Part shown: in pieces, positions 42,401 through 57,400 of the stretch | Layout: each line of letters opens with the position of its first letter | Position numbering within the stretch: position 1 is the stretch's first letter | Assembly: GCA_963855995.1 (NCBI GenBank) | Contig: OY979718.1 | Span: 59,374,564-59,438,563, forward strand | Source: Muricea muricata | Taxonomy: Eukaryota; Cnidaria; Anthozoa; Malacalcyonacea; Plexauridae | Direction: 5' to 3' | Length of the DNA: 64,000 nucleotides | Translations under genes and position numbers: made by a program | The notes under the pieces: model-generated | Databases searched by the model: none | The model's input: the letters and a program-made list of their open reading frames with translations, nothing else | Told to the model about the DNA's origin: nothing

Positions 42401-45400
42401 GATTGATCGATCCGAAGATTGAATCATTGAATCCTAAGATTGAATAATTGAATAGTACGATTGAATTATTGAATTATGTACCCCCGTTACGTACACCCCA
42501 TGAAGTCACACGCAGTTGCTGGGCCAATCAGAGCACAGTATTTTAATGAGGGTGCACCACTTCATGCACCACCTCATGCACGACCTTGCACCCCCTAACC
42601 AACTTCAAAATTTCGTATAGTTCATGGTATGTGGATGCAGCAATGGCAACAAGGAAAAACCTAGTCATCATAATTGACCGAAGTGGGTCAATGAGTAGAG
42701 CCGGACGAATAGTTTTAGCAAAGGATGCTGCCTTAACTGTTCTGGAGACACTGACTGCTGATGATTACGTGAGTACATCTGTCAACAATAACAACAATAA
42801 AAATGCTGGTAAAGGCAGCAACAACAGTTTACTTTGACAATCACTGCTTTCAAAATTTACAGGTGACCGCGATTGCATTTTCGTCCTCTACTTCATTTCC
42901 TCCGGGATGTTTTGGAAGCACTCTAGCCAAGGCTACTGTTTCAAACGTGCAAGTTCTCAGAGATTGGATTCGTAACCTACATCCTAGTGGTACGTATGCC
43001 CAAAATTATTTTAAAATTATTATAAGAAAGGTAAACTATGTTGTGTTGATGGTAAGTGTTGGTTAACCGTGCAAAATTTGTCTAGCGGTTAAAAGGCCAG
43101 GAGTAATTATTTTTAATTTAATCAGAATTGTGAAACATATAGACGGACGTAGGGAAATTTGGGAAAGAAAACAAACCTAATAATTTTTCACTCTTCCATG
43201 GATACTTCTTCCTTGCAATTGATTACTTGATTTGATATGTCAGTTTGCATTACGTTGTTATTCTCTAAAGTAAGTGTGTTTGATAAAAAGTGATATTAAT
43301 TTTCTAACAAAGCTAGACATCTGTATACATCCTGAAATTATTAATATTTAATAAATTAATATATCATACATTCATTTTGCAATCTTTCTTCAGGAGGTAC
43401 GATGTATTCCCTGGCATTTAAAACTGCGTTTGATTGCTTGGTCAATTCTACTTCAACGAACAACGTAAGTATCTTCGATCATGCTATATTATACATTCAA
43501 CTCTGACCCGGCGGATGGCACCCCGCTGTGCAAATACCTGGCTAAAACTATTGGAAATTGTATTGGAAAAGCTATTACGGACTCTCGCCATTGCGACACT
43601 TTATATTACATAAACAAACAGTTTTATTCTTCTGCTCTCGCTGCAACAGACACATCTAACATTATCCAAACTCAACATCAATAGTGTATTTAATTTTTTT
43701 TACAAACCTCAACTATAGAAGCTGGAATGAATTTTCTACTGACATTTTAATTCCATGACAGGCGAGGGTATGCATGCATATCGCTCTCTGGGACCACTCT
43801 CTGCGTCTCTAAACCTGAACATCGCATTTATCGAATGAAAAAAGTTTCAATGATATTTCAATCTCAATAACTCGATAAGCGAGGTCATCATCATTTGAAT
43901 AGAACTTTGCACCATTAAGTTGTGCACGCATTCCAATCAAAAACGTTTTACAGAATGCAATTGTTATAAAATGAATTGTAGATTAATTAATGAATTGCGA
44001 ATGGTTTGTATTCGTTCAAATGAAACTCAAATGCACTCACTATGACGGTGATCATGACGTAAAAAGTGATACACGTCAAAACTGAAAAACATGTACACAT
44101 ACAAAATTAGTTCACTTGGTAGAGCGGGAAGGCAAACCCTAGAGTTGTTCCCCGGATAGCTCATCGACCAACTCTTACACTTTTTCTCGCTTTCGAAAAT
44201 TCCTGCATGCTCAATGGAGCACGTAAAGTCATGCATATTTACATTATTTCTCAATGAAATGCGGGAATGTCCCAATGGGTAGCGGTATTCAGTTGCGTAG
44301 ATTTCCTCTGTATTATTAACTTGCGCCATTTTATATAGGGAAGGAACATCATATTATTTCTTACTGACGGTGAACCATCGGATAATGCCCAAACAGAAAT
44401 ATATCCATCTACCAATCGAGGACAGCAACGAATGGTAACTCCTTATATAATTATTTCAAGCATAATTGGTGCATAATTACTCTATTTCTGCATTTACTGT
44501 TCTCAAAATGTTTGCTAATTTAAAAAATACACCATGAGTAAAGCTGCGTATGCTAATCGTCACGATTTGTAGCTAAAAGCTGAGCGAACGCGGCGAGTCC
44601 AAAGCTTCCAACCTTGGCTATTTAAACCAAGTCTTTCATCCGGCGTCTCTTGTAGCCACTTTATCTTTGTAGCTCATATAATTATGATCAGAAGCCCAGT
44701 TGTACGGTAGAACGACCGGTTACGACCGATATTTCAAAACTCAGAGCATTTGAAAAAGAGTGCAAGATGAGTGCCACGTATACGACTCAGAGGTGAACAG
44801 CGCTTGCTATCTTTACGATTTCACCACCAGAAATAAAATATACCGTGTTATTCCATCTCAAACCTAATTCAATCCACACTCACGGTAATTTATAGTATTT
44901 TATTATGGGGAAAGTCTGATCCCCATTTATTGCAGGCGTAGCAATAGTTTTGTTCTTTCTGAAGTTAATTAACATTTCGTTGCGTTTCTACATTTTGACT
45001 TTCATATTTTGCCCCTCGTGAGTTGTAGCACATACACTGTCTACGTTTTGTGAGTTTTTAATACAATAATAAAAAGGAGGTTCGATTTTACAATCCTGAG
45101 GGACGCCCACTTTTACTGGAAGGAAAACTAAATGACGTTGGGTTATCTGCTCATGTGCTATGTATACCAATACATAATATACATCTCGTCATTATTGTCT
45201 CTTCATTCTCTTAATTTAACTAATGGTAGTTGCGAGCCTCCTTAATTATTAATTAATTCTTAGTAGAGTAAAATACCGAGAACAAAGTTTCTTAGCAAGA
45301 TATAACTCGAGAGGCGTGTCTCGAAGAAAGCGTCCTGAGAGCCCAAGGCCCGAGGGGTGCTTTCTGAGGGCTTCGCACCCGAGGGGTGCTTTCTGAGGGC

Positions 45401-48400
45401 TTCGCACCCGAGGGATGCATTTCGCTAAGAAACTGACATCCGAGGTAATCAAAGAACTTACATACACACGAGGGCGCTTTCATTCCGAATTATTTCAAAA
45501 AGCTCCCGACTTGTTGACATAATTTAACGAAAACCAACATAAACCTCATCTAAGGACAAAAAGTAAAAACGAACCTGCACAAAATCTTCAACTTGAAATA
45601 TTCAAATTTGTGAAAATGCTGCAGGTCTCGAGATTTTGGTAACATAGTTGGTGAACATTAGATTCCTTGAGTGAAGTAGTTGCCAAAGGATCTCCGAAAT
45701 ATGACTGCCCAAGCAGTGAATCCCTTTATGACACAAAGTGGTTTCAAGCATGCAGAAGAAAACTTAATTGAGCAGCGTCTGTTTGGTGATGCGAAATAAC
45801 AACAGCTAAGTTTAAAAGAATTCGGGATTACGTTGCGAAAATACTGCTAAGGATTTGCCATGTGATAGAATGGAAAGCAGTAGGGAAAGTGCACGGCTTT
45901 GACTGCAAGAGAAGGGAAATTTTAATTACTGCACATTTAACTTTAACTAAATTGAGGGTTCTATTTTGTTGTGTGACATAAAAGAGAAGAAGTTTTGATT
46001 GTTTTTTGTATTTTTTAGACTGCATTATCCTTATAAACCCTCTTTTGTGGGGTTTTGATTATCAATTCAGTCAAATTCATCAACCCCGCTTTTCCCTGGA
46101 GAGATATCAAATAGAATCTTAGCCAAATAAAACCCTATTGAGAACAATAAAAATTCGCGCAAATTTAAACTAATATTATTTAGAGTTTAGAATTAATATT
46201 ATTTAGAACCACAGCGTAAGCATTCTGGCGTACGGCCTGGGTACGGGTATCAGCAGGAACAGAAATGCGATGGGAATTTTGAGAACAATCACAGAGAAAA
46301 ATAATGGACATTTCACTATGATTGAGGATGGGAGTAAAGAGAAATTAAACTCAGCTTTTGGAAGTTATTACCAATATTTTGTAACTGCCACAGGTAAACT
46401 GCAACTTTGATTGTCTTGAACTATAAATTTCCATGCCGTGTGTTCTTTGGTGAATTTTGTATAAATCAGTAGAAATATATATAGTATGTAAAAATAATGC
46501 AATTATAGGGATCCTTTCCTCATTCAATCTTCGAAAAGTGTTCATTAAAATTTTCTTTCTGTTTGCCGCTTATTTAGGACCGAGTTTGGCATGTCTGCCT
46601 CCTTTAACAGGATAAAACCGGAAGGTTTCACCAACATTTTACATTCGTGTCTTATTTAAAACACGAATAAGAATTTTTGTGCGATATAAAACGTGTTGGG
46701 CATTTCTTTTGTGTTTTGATCTCACTATAATTTCCTGGAAACACCACGTTTATTGCCGCAATTACATGGTGTTTCTACATAATTGTAGTGATATTGGTTT
46801 TCACCGTGCAAACTTAGGACTTAATCTGTCATCTATATAGGACAGTGAAAGAATATTAAGCTGCTAACTTCCTACTAAAATTCCCAATAGTCAAATATGC
46901 AATGTGAGCGCCCAAAAAATGAAGGAAAAAATATTATTTCAAATAAAGTTAACACATCAGTTGCCTTGCAAGACTACAACTATAACATTAAGCGTGATAT
47001 TTTTGACATTTGAATGTAAAACCGTGATTTTTCCATCGTTTTTTGTGCTCACATGGTACATTTGACTCTTATCAATGTCAATCTCACTGATTGAATTAGC
47101 TTTATAATGTTTTCTTGCAGGGAACGTCGCTCTTGGTAAACTAGCAAGTCAGTCAAGCGTAACGTTGAAACACTTTGCCAGTCTTGCTGTCGATGGTCGT
47201 TTAGATGGTAATTGTTCGCAAACAAATTATGAAGAAGATCCGTGGTGGAGAGTGGATTTACAAAGTGAATACTATATTATGGCTATTGTTATCCTAAACT
47301 GCTGCGATAATATCATGGAGAATGTTGAAGTTCGTATTGGGAGTAATGAAAACGGAGAATTAAACCAGTTATGTGGACATGTAGATGCTGTAGAAAATAA
47401 TAAAAACGCCATTATTCTCTGCTCTACTGACTTGTCCGGCCGTTATGTTCATCTGAATGTTCGAGGCAAAAATAGCAGCCTTTCAATGTGTGAAGTGAGA
47501 ATTTATGAAACTCTAGGTAATACATTATGCATGCATGCATTTTGTATTTGCGGCATGCAACATTATTTCACCCTGCTGTTTTTTTCAACTTATTTCAACT
47601 TAGGCATCCCGACCTGTCCTTTCTTTTCGCGTCAAGTCATGTTAAGTTGTTCTGTAGAGTCTCGAAAGTAAACGCCCTTCGAAAGTAAGCGCTTTTTTCA
47701 ACACTTGCTGGAGAATCTTAAAAGTAAGCGTCCTCTCGAATGGTTCGAAAGTACATGATCCCTCCCTTATGTAATGTAACTCTCTAAAAGCCATATGTAT
47801 ATCACATATACTCTAGCATGGATTTAAGCTTAGCCGATGCTGAAAATAACAAGTCGAAAGTAGGCGCCCATTGGAAATAAGCGCCTTCTCTAAAGCCACT
47901 AATATCAAAAGTAAGCAGGTCACCTACTTTGGAGACTCTACGCTACATACCATGATAAAATGAAGAATATCTTATAATTATTAGTTGACGTTATAAAATA
48001 ATCTAATTAACAAACAGATAACATTTTGCCACTGTCTGTCCAGTTATAGATACACGGTATGACGTCATAATGTGGTAAGAACAAAAAAATTGGCCCACGA
48101 GCCGCCTAGGCCAGTGGGTCACTGATGTTCTTACCACATTATGACGTCTACCGTGTATCTATAACTGAACAGACAGCGGCGAAATGTTATCTATTTGTTT
48201 TATATAATAAAAATGTGAAAATTTTTGCCAGAATAAGCTTTGTAGCGCGACGAAAAGACTTTAGCACGCCATTTGACGTGATCATGATCTAAACAAAACA
48301 AAGCACGCCATTGGCTGTCGATAATTCTAAAATTGCTGTGATTGGCTTGTCGCTGAAATGGCGTCAGCGTGCGTCTGTCCTCTTTTAGATCACAGTTCTC

Positions 48401-51400
48401 GACCAATGAAAATCCAGAATGAACTCTGATTATTATATAAAACTTTTTTCACTTTAGCGCCTTCATTAACTCTTTCCATGCCGTGCACAAGCGAAAATGG
48501 TACAATGTTTGGTGTCAGTGCTGTTGATATGGCATTGATTCACATTTTTTCACCACTGATCTCATTTTTATATGGACAGTACTCCTATGCTGTAGTCATT
48601 GATGTCGAAGGTAAAACATGCAACTGTACGTTATACCTATAGAGTCCCAGATGTTTCTAGAAATCATGTACCTAAGACATTTTATTATATATAACATGCA
48701 GACACCACAATAAAGTGTTTTTTGATATTACGTTTTCTGTCTTTAAAACCGGTGTAAGTCCGAATCGGTGTTAACGTAGCTATTTAAAATCACTTTTTCC
48801 CCCGAAGGAAGAGTGTGGATTCATCCAAGATCAGCAAATCCTGAAGGTAGTACCTTAGGACCTTCACTACTGCCTTTAAAAATCTATGAATCATGGGCAA
48901 ATGGTAAAGTCATGAAAACAATTTTAAACCAACCTAGCGGATACGCTAAGTTGAACAAGGTATGTTTCATTTGTAAGTTAAGATAAAATATCAATAACAA
49001 GTAATGTGTCTTTATAATGACGTGAACATGTAGCCATAAACAATAACTGGACATCTAACCACAAGACTAGCTCGCACTAAAGAGTCTAGTGTGATTTAAA
49101 CACGCAGATTAAATTCAGCCCGGAAAGAGATAAAATTAAATAAGATTACGATGTAAGGTAATTAACTGTAGGCAGTATAAAGTAGCTAGTATAAAGTAGC
49201 TAGTATACCCATATCCATAAGAACAATAAAATTTTAATGTGATGCAATTCATGCTAAGATTTTGAAGACGGCTAAAACTATCAAAACAATTAGACAACGT
49301 ACATGACATCACTGTACCTGTCGAAGACTGCAGACTGGCAGTCGAAAGCTCGTGTTATAATAAATTTTACGATCAGAGAACGTTTTCAGAAACTTATTAT
49401 GAATCCTGGTTGCGCATCTAGCATTTTTAATTTTAAAATAGCTCGATCGACAGATATATAAACGGCTGCGAGTATTTGTTCTCCATTGTTCTTTTTACGG
49501 ATTTTGTGGTTCTTGTGAGCATTGAAAACTGTAAATAAAAGCAAACTTTTGTATTATGAGTTTTAGATAGTTGGTTAAAAATATATATATGTACCCAAAC
49601 CTCTACTATTAATCTGAGAATTATGTTGCATTAATGCTATATTTTTTTTTCAGATTTTACTACAGATTTCTAACGGTTATTCCAGTGCAAATGGTATAGA
49701 GACAAAAGAAGTAAATGCTACAGTTCACTGGAAAAGACTCAGAAACATGTTTATTTTAATGATAGTTATGGTGCAGGATGAATTTAATATGTGGCTGGTA
49801 GGTTACTATCTCGACCGTGTTAAACGTAAGTTAAGTAGAGGAACATGTGTTTACAATATAATTGTTTTATGCGTTATGCAAGGAGGATTTTTCATGGGTA
49901 TATTATTTTTGTACTAACTGTTGTGATACCCTCTTTAGGTACCGAGAAACGCTGTTGGGGAAAAACCGTCTGTTAAAAAAGAATTCAAGTCTGTTGACAA
50001 AGGTTTTACTGTATGCCAGGTTAATGGCACCCCAATATTTACTCAACTTTCCTTAGTAAAAGTAAGTACCGGTATAATAACACGATATAACAGTTACGTG
50101 ACCAGGATTTCGATTTTGTTTCATGACAAATTCTCACCTTTACCAGTACTGTAGACGCAAGTGACATTTACTTCCGCATAAATCTCGGGGAAAAAAGAAA
50201 AGTTTACCTCGCCCATGTTTGATACCTAATGTTTCATTTGTACACGACGTGATTTTGGTAGAGTGCTAATGTGATGTGTAAATGTCCACATGTTACATAT
50301 TCTATTGTTATAGCTTACGTCACAAAATGCAAATGGTACTGTGGAATCGAAGAGCTTCGTTGGAACAAAACCCGACGATGATATATTTAAGAAAGTGGAA
50401 GGTATAAGACCGATACATTTAGGTATTTTGTTGAAAATCCTGCGTAAGTGTCGGCGTCTTTAGAGGAACTGCATTTAATGCAGTAGCATTAATACATGAG
50501 ATAAATGGGTTATTTTCCTGACATTCATACGAAGTGTCGACGTGAAGAAATACAAACATGTATGAGTATTTCATTGCTTGTTTCAGCCTTGCATCCAGGT
50601 ATTGTGCCTGACATGATAATTACTAGTTATCTTGAAAAGAACTGGAGAGCAAGTGAAAAGGAGGACGATGACTATATTATGTGGAGGTAAACGAAATAAT
50701 AAATGAAAAGTTCGACAACTGGTCTTTGTGTACCTGCTTTTTATTCGAATATCCGTATGCGATGATTGACTTTGCGTCGTAAAGTATTTGGAGTATAAAC
50801 AATATTGAATATTTATTGCGATAGCATTATTATCCCATATGATATAGCTTTATTTACCGAGCAAAGTGTTGTTTTTTCAGATACGTGGGTACAGAGTCTG
50901 GGGCTTACAGGAGATATCCTGGAGTTACATTGGTAGAAAATGTGAACCACAAACACAGTCCATGGTAAGTTTGTATATCATTTCTCATGGGAAGTGACCT
51001 TGTAAAAGCTATTTGAATAAGATTAAAATCAGGGATACAGGTGATACTTAAGCATGTTAATGAACTAATCATTGAAAGGAAATTTTTTGTGTCAGAAATT
51101 GAGCAATGAACACCATTTCGCATGTAAAAATCAAAAATGGGAAAAGAGAGAAAAGAGGAACATTGGCCGTGGAAGAATGACGTATTAATTGTTTTGAAGT
51201 AGATTGTTTTTTTCGGTCTGTATAGTCACAAATATATGAATAGTACATATTCCCCTCGCCCAATTATCAATCTTTTGCGGTAACCGAAAAGGAATGAAAA
51301 CAATGATGTAGTCAGGGCTTCTACAAAACTTATAGAAAGAAAAGATTGCATAATACACGCTATTGACCCCCCCCCCCCCCCCTCTAACGTAAAGTACCTT

Positions 51401-54400
51401 AAGTACTTTATAAACACTAAACGCCAAACAAAAGACGTGAACTTTATGTTGAAAACTGCTAAATTCCTTCTTTTTATGGTGACGCAAAATTTATGCGCAA
51501 GCACGCCAGAAGTGACACATAAATTCATGTTGCTGTTAGCGTATCTCTTTTTGATACAGTCACTGTCAAAGCTAGCTTATATAGGAAAACTTACGGCCTC
51601 TGTACAAAAAATATCCCATTATATTTCCTTTCCTTCAAACGCAACTATTTTATCCTTGCACACATCTTGTGTGTGTGTGGGGACCCATATTAATAGCATG
51701 CTTCATTTATGCAATATATTCACAATTCCCTCTTTCGCTTAATTCCACTTCACCCCCTAGGTGGGTAGTACTCTATAAATTATCAGTGGAAGCTCTGGTT
51801 AATTGCTCGAAAACCAGTTGTGAGTCAGGTGGTTGCATAGTAAGATGTATGGAAATAGAAGTGCCAGAAAATATTGAAGGGGTTTTTTTCAATCATTTAG
51901 GTATCGTCAAGCCGTGATGAATCCTGGCAAATCGGTTTTGTCACATTCCTTTGCTGATCCTTTTGGTCGAGGACAAGTTATCTCAATCAGTAAAGCAGTT
52001 TTTAAGAACAGGTTTTAGTGAACGGCAAAATAGGGCATCACGGGTAACCTGGGAAAATTTGTATATTTTGTCGTCAAAGAAATAATCAAAGCATTTTTTC
52101 GTGGTCCTTTTAAAGTAAATTAAATTTTCCCTGATTGCCCCTGATTCCCGGATTGAATGGACGCCCTTCATCAGGAGGTAATAGTAAGCTCTCAAGGTAT
52201 AGGTAAATATGCTATTAGCTATATAGATATTTTATTTACCGCTACATCTCATGTATATTTGTATAGAAAAACGCCTTATCACAATAATATGAAACATTCG
52301 CGGACAAGAATCATGGGAGTGGCTGGTATAGACATGTCATTTGTCTCTTTTAAAAGAATGGCACTGAATGTGGTAAATTAACTCAAATGCATGAAAATAA
52401 ATTGAAATAATTTTAAAGTAGATTACTTTTTCACACAATATTTGGATCATCCTTTTTGACAGATGCCAGGTTGTCTGGATGACTATGATTGTTTCTTAAT
52501 GGATCAAAGTGGGTAAGTCCGTTGACCGACCTCTATGCACTTGTTTTTAGCAATATATAACATCATGAGTTGAACGGGATCATTGTAGATATCTGTTTGT
52601 CAGTTTGAATGAAAATGACCAACCAGTTCATGTCACAGAAAAATTTTCTTGGATTGGAAAACTGCTGGTTGACACGATACCAGTTTTGAAGGTATATTGA
52701 TCGGAGCGAAATGTCTGCAATTTTCTAAATATTTTTTGAACAAGCCAGCAGTTCTTGCCGATATACGACGGCGGGATCACTGGGAATAACATATTATATT
52801 TTTGCTATATTTTATTTATTACAGCCCAGATGGTGTAACGATTTTGTGGATTTTAAAATCCAGTTCTCTTACGAAGCCATTGTCTCAACAACAATAATTT
52901 CCCAATCACCCGATAATTGTCGCCAATATATTCTTGTTCCCTTGGAAAATGTTAGCTCTTCATTATTGGCTATACCCTCTAGAAGAATTCACATCAATTG
53001 TGACGACACATTGTATAACGGCCATTTTGAGGTATTCAGATATGAAAGTTATAGAAGTAGTTAATTACATTCATTAAATGATAATATATAGCGAAAATAT
53101 AATTAAAGGGAAATGGCAACAAAAATTTTTGTCGTCTTATTTGAAAGAGACTCCAAAACAATGTATAGAAGTCAATTACAGAGTTTTTATATCTGCCTTA
53201 TTTGGTGAGATATTTTGACTTGAAATCTTTAGTTGTCCGCCATCTTGGATATTTGTTGATATGCATGACACGTCACAACTTGGGTCACGCAATTTTTTTT
53301 CTTAGGACACAATGATTAATCTTCTCGAATGACCACACACATAGTAAGTGTTTTGGATGTCAGCACGGACTGAAAAGGTTTCACAAATATTCTATTGGTG
53401 GTAGGTATTTAGGAGAAGCTTTGAATCGCTTATCCCTGTTGTGACGTCACTAAAACATTGTTAATGAGGTTAAAAATTAATCCAAGATGGTGGACAGTTC
53501 GATTATTTAGGTGAGAATATCTCTCGAAGTAAAACAGATATAAAAATTTTGTAATGGACTTCTATATATTATTTTAGAGTCTCTTTCAAATGAAAAAATA
53601 ATTTTTTTGTTGCCATTTCCCTTTAAACACAAATTATAATTCATGTTTTGTACAGGCTTGTCACTCATCTCAACCGTGTAAATCCTGTTTCGAAAACATC
53701 GCTAAGTGCCAGGTATTTCAAATTAAGTAAAATATACATTATTAGTAATTTTGGGGGCTAAAATGAACAAATTTATAATGAAAATGAACAAATTAATGAA
53801 TTTAGCCTGTGTTTCAGTCTGGTGCGCTGGCTGGCTGAATTTTAACTTGTCTTTTTGAGCAAGTAATTTTTGTATCTTTACGCACAAAATGACGACAAAA
53901 AGATCATCTTGTTTCTATAATTTCATTAAATAAATCCTTTCTTTTATTCTTATGAAGGGATATATGGCTATGAATTAAAAACAGCAAGAATTTGTTTTTG
54001 CAAAAAAGTTTATTTACATGTAAGCTTGTCGATGTTCGCTTGTTTTTAACACATAACATCATAATACCTGCTTTTTGAAACACAATATAAACTGAATTTG
54101 TAGTAAATGGTTTGTAGCGTGAACTGACGACATTGCAATTGATATTTTGTTCTTCGACTATTTCTTGTTCATTTGTTGTCTTTTATCTTGTAATTGCCCT
54201 CTAAAATTATTATAATATTAATAGAGTTGTATTCTTGGGCATAAATATGTTTTTGACTCTTCTCTTGTTCAGCCTTCACGGGCCAAAACATATTCATGCC
54301 CGCGAACATTGATCCATTGTTATAATATGCAAAAAAATTACCAAATATGTAAATTTGATTGTTTTTCGAACTGTGCTGAATGCACAGGTCAAAAAATCTA

Positions 54401-57400
54401 ATTGATTTAGTTTAATCTAATATGCTAGACGCTATGTTCATGTCCCATGTCGTTTGATCGATGCAGCAATTCACTAATGGACACATTTGCAGATATAACA
54501 TGTCCAGGTGAGTGTGAAATTCAGAGAGCCCCTTGAAACATGTAGTTAATTATATTTCGATTCTTCCTATATTCAATAAATAGTGTAAAAAGATTATAAT
54601 CATTTAATTTTCTTCACAGTGGAGCAGAACGTTTATTTTGGTTGCATTTTTATTTTATCTCGAATATATTAATGAACAATTCATCATTTTTTGTAGCTCC
54701 ATCTACGAACACAAGTCTGCTGAACGCTGATAAATCTGATCATAAAACTTTTAATTTAACAAAAATAGCAGAATGTCGGAAAGTTTGTAACACTGCGTAA
54801 GTAGTATGTGATAAACAATCATTAGCGCGATTACTAGTGTCGATAATTAGACGGAGGGGTGCTTATCAGTGGTGCATATACCTAATCTGCGTCCACAGAC
54901 CGTAGCTAGAATCAACATATGAATACCCCCCTCCCAATTACGCCACTCTTTACAGTTTTATGATCTGTTTATACCAATTACTAGTTTATAGTTTAGTGTG
55001 TGCACATTGACTCTTTATATGCACAAGAATAGCGAGACGCTCGAACTTCTTATCTCAGAACTATTTCAATTCTATTAACAGATCAAACAAAGAAAAATGT
55101 TCTGAAATGTCTCATTGTACATGGTGTGAAAATATCCTAGATTCATGCGAGAGCTTTTGTCCATTAAACCACAGGTATCGACAGAGCCGCAGCTATATAG
55201 CATAGCAGGACTAGGCCACTACGATTGAAATGTACTTTAACTATACAACTCCCACACTAGGCACCTCACTAAAAGGTCTAAAATGATTTTCTGTTTTTTT
55301 TAGTCAACGCATTGGTTTAAAATTTACTCTTGACTTGGATACATTAATAATCCACACATTAAATGAGGATGAAAAAACTGAAATCAAGAAAAATCTACAG
55401 CAGACGATGTACAATATTCTTGAGGAAAAGTTAGAAAATAATATTCGTGATGTTACATTTAAGAAGGTAACAGATAATCATCTGCTGTATGCAGGTCGTT
55501 CAAAAAATATGCATGTATTTGATGCATCATTTCGTAAAATACCCGAATGTATGTCTCTAAAGACACCTGATTTTCAATAGGGTTTGTCTCATTTCTCTAC
55601 AGCGAAAAATGTAATTTCGACAGGAAATTTTTATAGGGATCATATTGGCTTAAGTTGCCTTAAACCCTGCGGTTGGTTGTACGAAGGTAAATAGCGCTAC
55701 CTACCACAGATAGTAATTTTCTCAAGCTGTCTAAACATGTTTCAGGAAATAGCAAAACTCATATCAAAGTTCAGCATTTTCGAATTATTTATCTCTTGCT
55801 AGTTCAGTATCCCTATACTGTTACTGCTTTTTATGTCTTTCTGCGGCATCCCGCTCTTTATGGTGACGGAAAAAATTACGTTAATACATTATAAAGTTTC
55901 TTGAATGGATTAGCATTCAAGATATATTACATCCTAGACTATCTAGAAGAATGCCTGTGGTATTTGAAACAAGACTTCGGCAATTAAGAATAATTTCTTA
56001 GCATATAACATTTTGTGTAATGGACGTAACTCACAGAACATTGTATCATTTGGATTATTTTCTAGCATTCTATTACCGCAACAATTCAAGGATCTAGCAT
56101 GGCTGAAATTTATGAGAAACTGGACAAAATTAACGACACAATTGAGTCGAAAACGTTTTCCATAGACGTACCAGAGAATAAAGGGCGCAAGACAATTATT
56201 CCACAACAATTATTTATTTTAGGTACTCTATATATAATGTTTAGTATATGATGATGTTATTTAATCACTGTCTTATTTAGCAATTAGTCCAATTCCTGCT
56301 CACTTTTACTTGGTTTAAATTTCACCATGGGTTCACTGTATTTTACTTTATATCATAGATGTCAATGAATGTTTGACAAACGTGCATCATTGTCACATCA
56401 ATGCGACTTGTATTGACACTGAAGATTACTATAAATGTTTTTGTCAATTTGGTTTCATTGGCGATGGTAGAAACTGTACAGGTAGACTGTCTTGATCTCT
56501 TCTTTTATTTAGTGTCCTAACTACGTGCATTAATGTTTGGGAGAACAAACTCACACGCAGCCGTTTCAATTGTTAACCAACATATACATACATAAATACA
56601 TACAAATTGTTGATATTTTGGAGAACATCGCCACGTATGTTGCAGTACCAAATACTATTATAATTCGTGGCAACAACACTTGCACAACATAAAATATTTA
56701 ATTTTATCAAATTGGCTACCTAGTACAGATGCAGATATATACTATGAGTAAAGAACACGAATATCTGAGACAAACGTTGGAGCGGATAATGTTATAAATT
56801 GTCATTTTCACTCTTTACTCATTAAAATATAGGTTGTAAAATTTGAAATAATTTACTGTTTTAAAAAAAGGTAAAGTGGGAAATCCTAATACCACTTAGA
56901 GGCCATATTCTTAATGAGGTGGAAGACAAATTCTTGTCACTCATGGATCACCTGCAAATTGCGTCATGTTACATAATTATAATACTTATTATAATAGCTA
57001 ACATTTTTGAATGCCGATAGGGTTTCTCTCATTTCCAATATGCAGAGGACTTTTGTAAAAGTGTCCTACTCCTTCTAACTCTTTTTAACCATGCTCGTGA
57101 TATTTTTATCAGACAACAAGCACCTCATCTAGACTAAATTTAACGCATAATATGCTGTATTCCTCTAATTATTATTGGAAATTTAATTCATACCAGCACG
57201 CTACAATCGAGCTCTATACAAAAAAATTGTAATTTTTTTTATTTGGAAAGAATATGATTTCTATTTTTGTGTTTGTTGTCAGCTCCTAGCATAGTCCTTG
57301 AAGAAGTTCATTGTTTATTATCATTCTTTTTCCTTTAGATAAAAATGAGTGCCACCAACGACCTTGTCACCCTAATGCCACCTGCGCCAATTTTCCTGGT

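Noticed and set aside
49826-50056. Alternative junction with the strong donor at 49826 and frame LLGKNRLLKKNSS
   Set aside because: It leads to stop codons in the next exon; the frame VPRNAVGEKPSVKK joins phase 0 to the following exon at 50314, so the donor at 49798 was preferred. Not certain.
52157-52381. ORF beginning upstream of exon 16 of the CACHD1-like gene, read as a longer exon
   Set aside because: Joining exon 15 (ends 52011) to an acceptor at 52266 keeps frame and gives the Cache length expected from relatives; the upstream part has no similarity and is treated as intron.
55467-55580. Extension of exon 24 to the stop at 55580
   Set aside because: A normal donor (GTAACA) at 55467 links in frame to the second half of the SEA domain at 56066.
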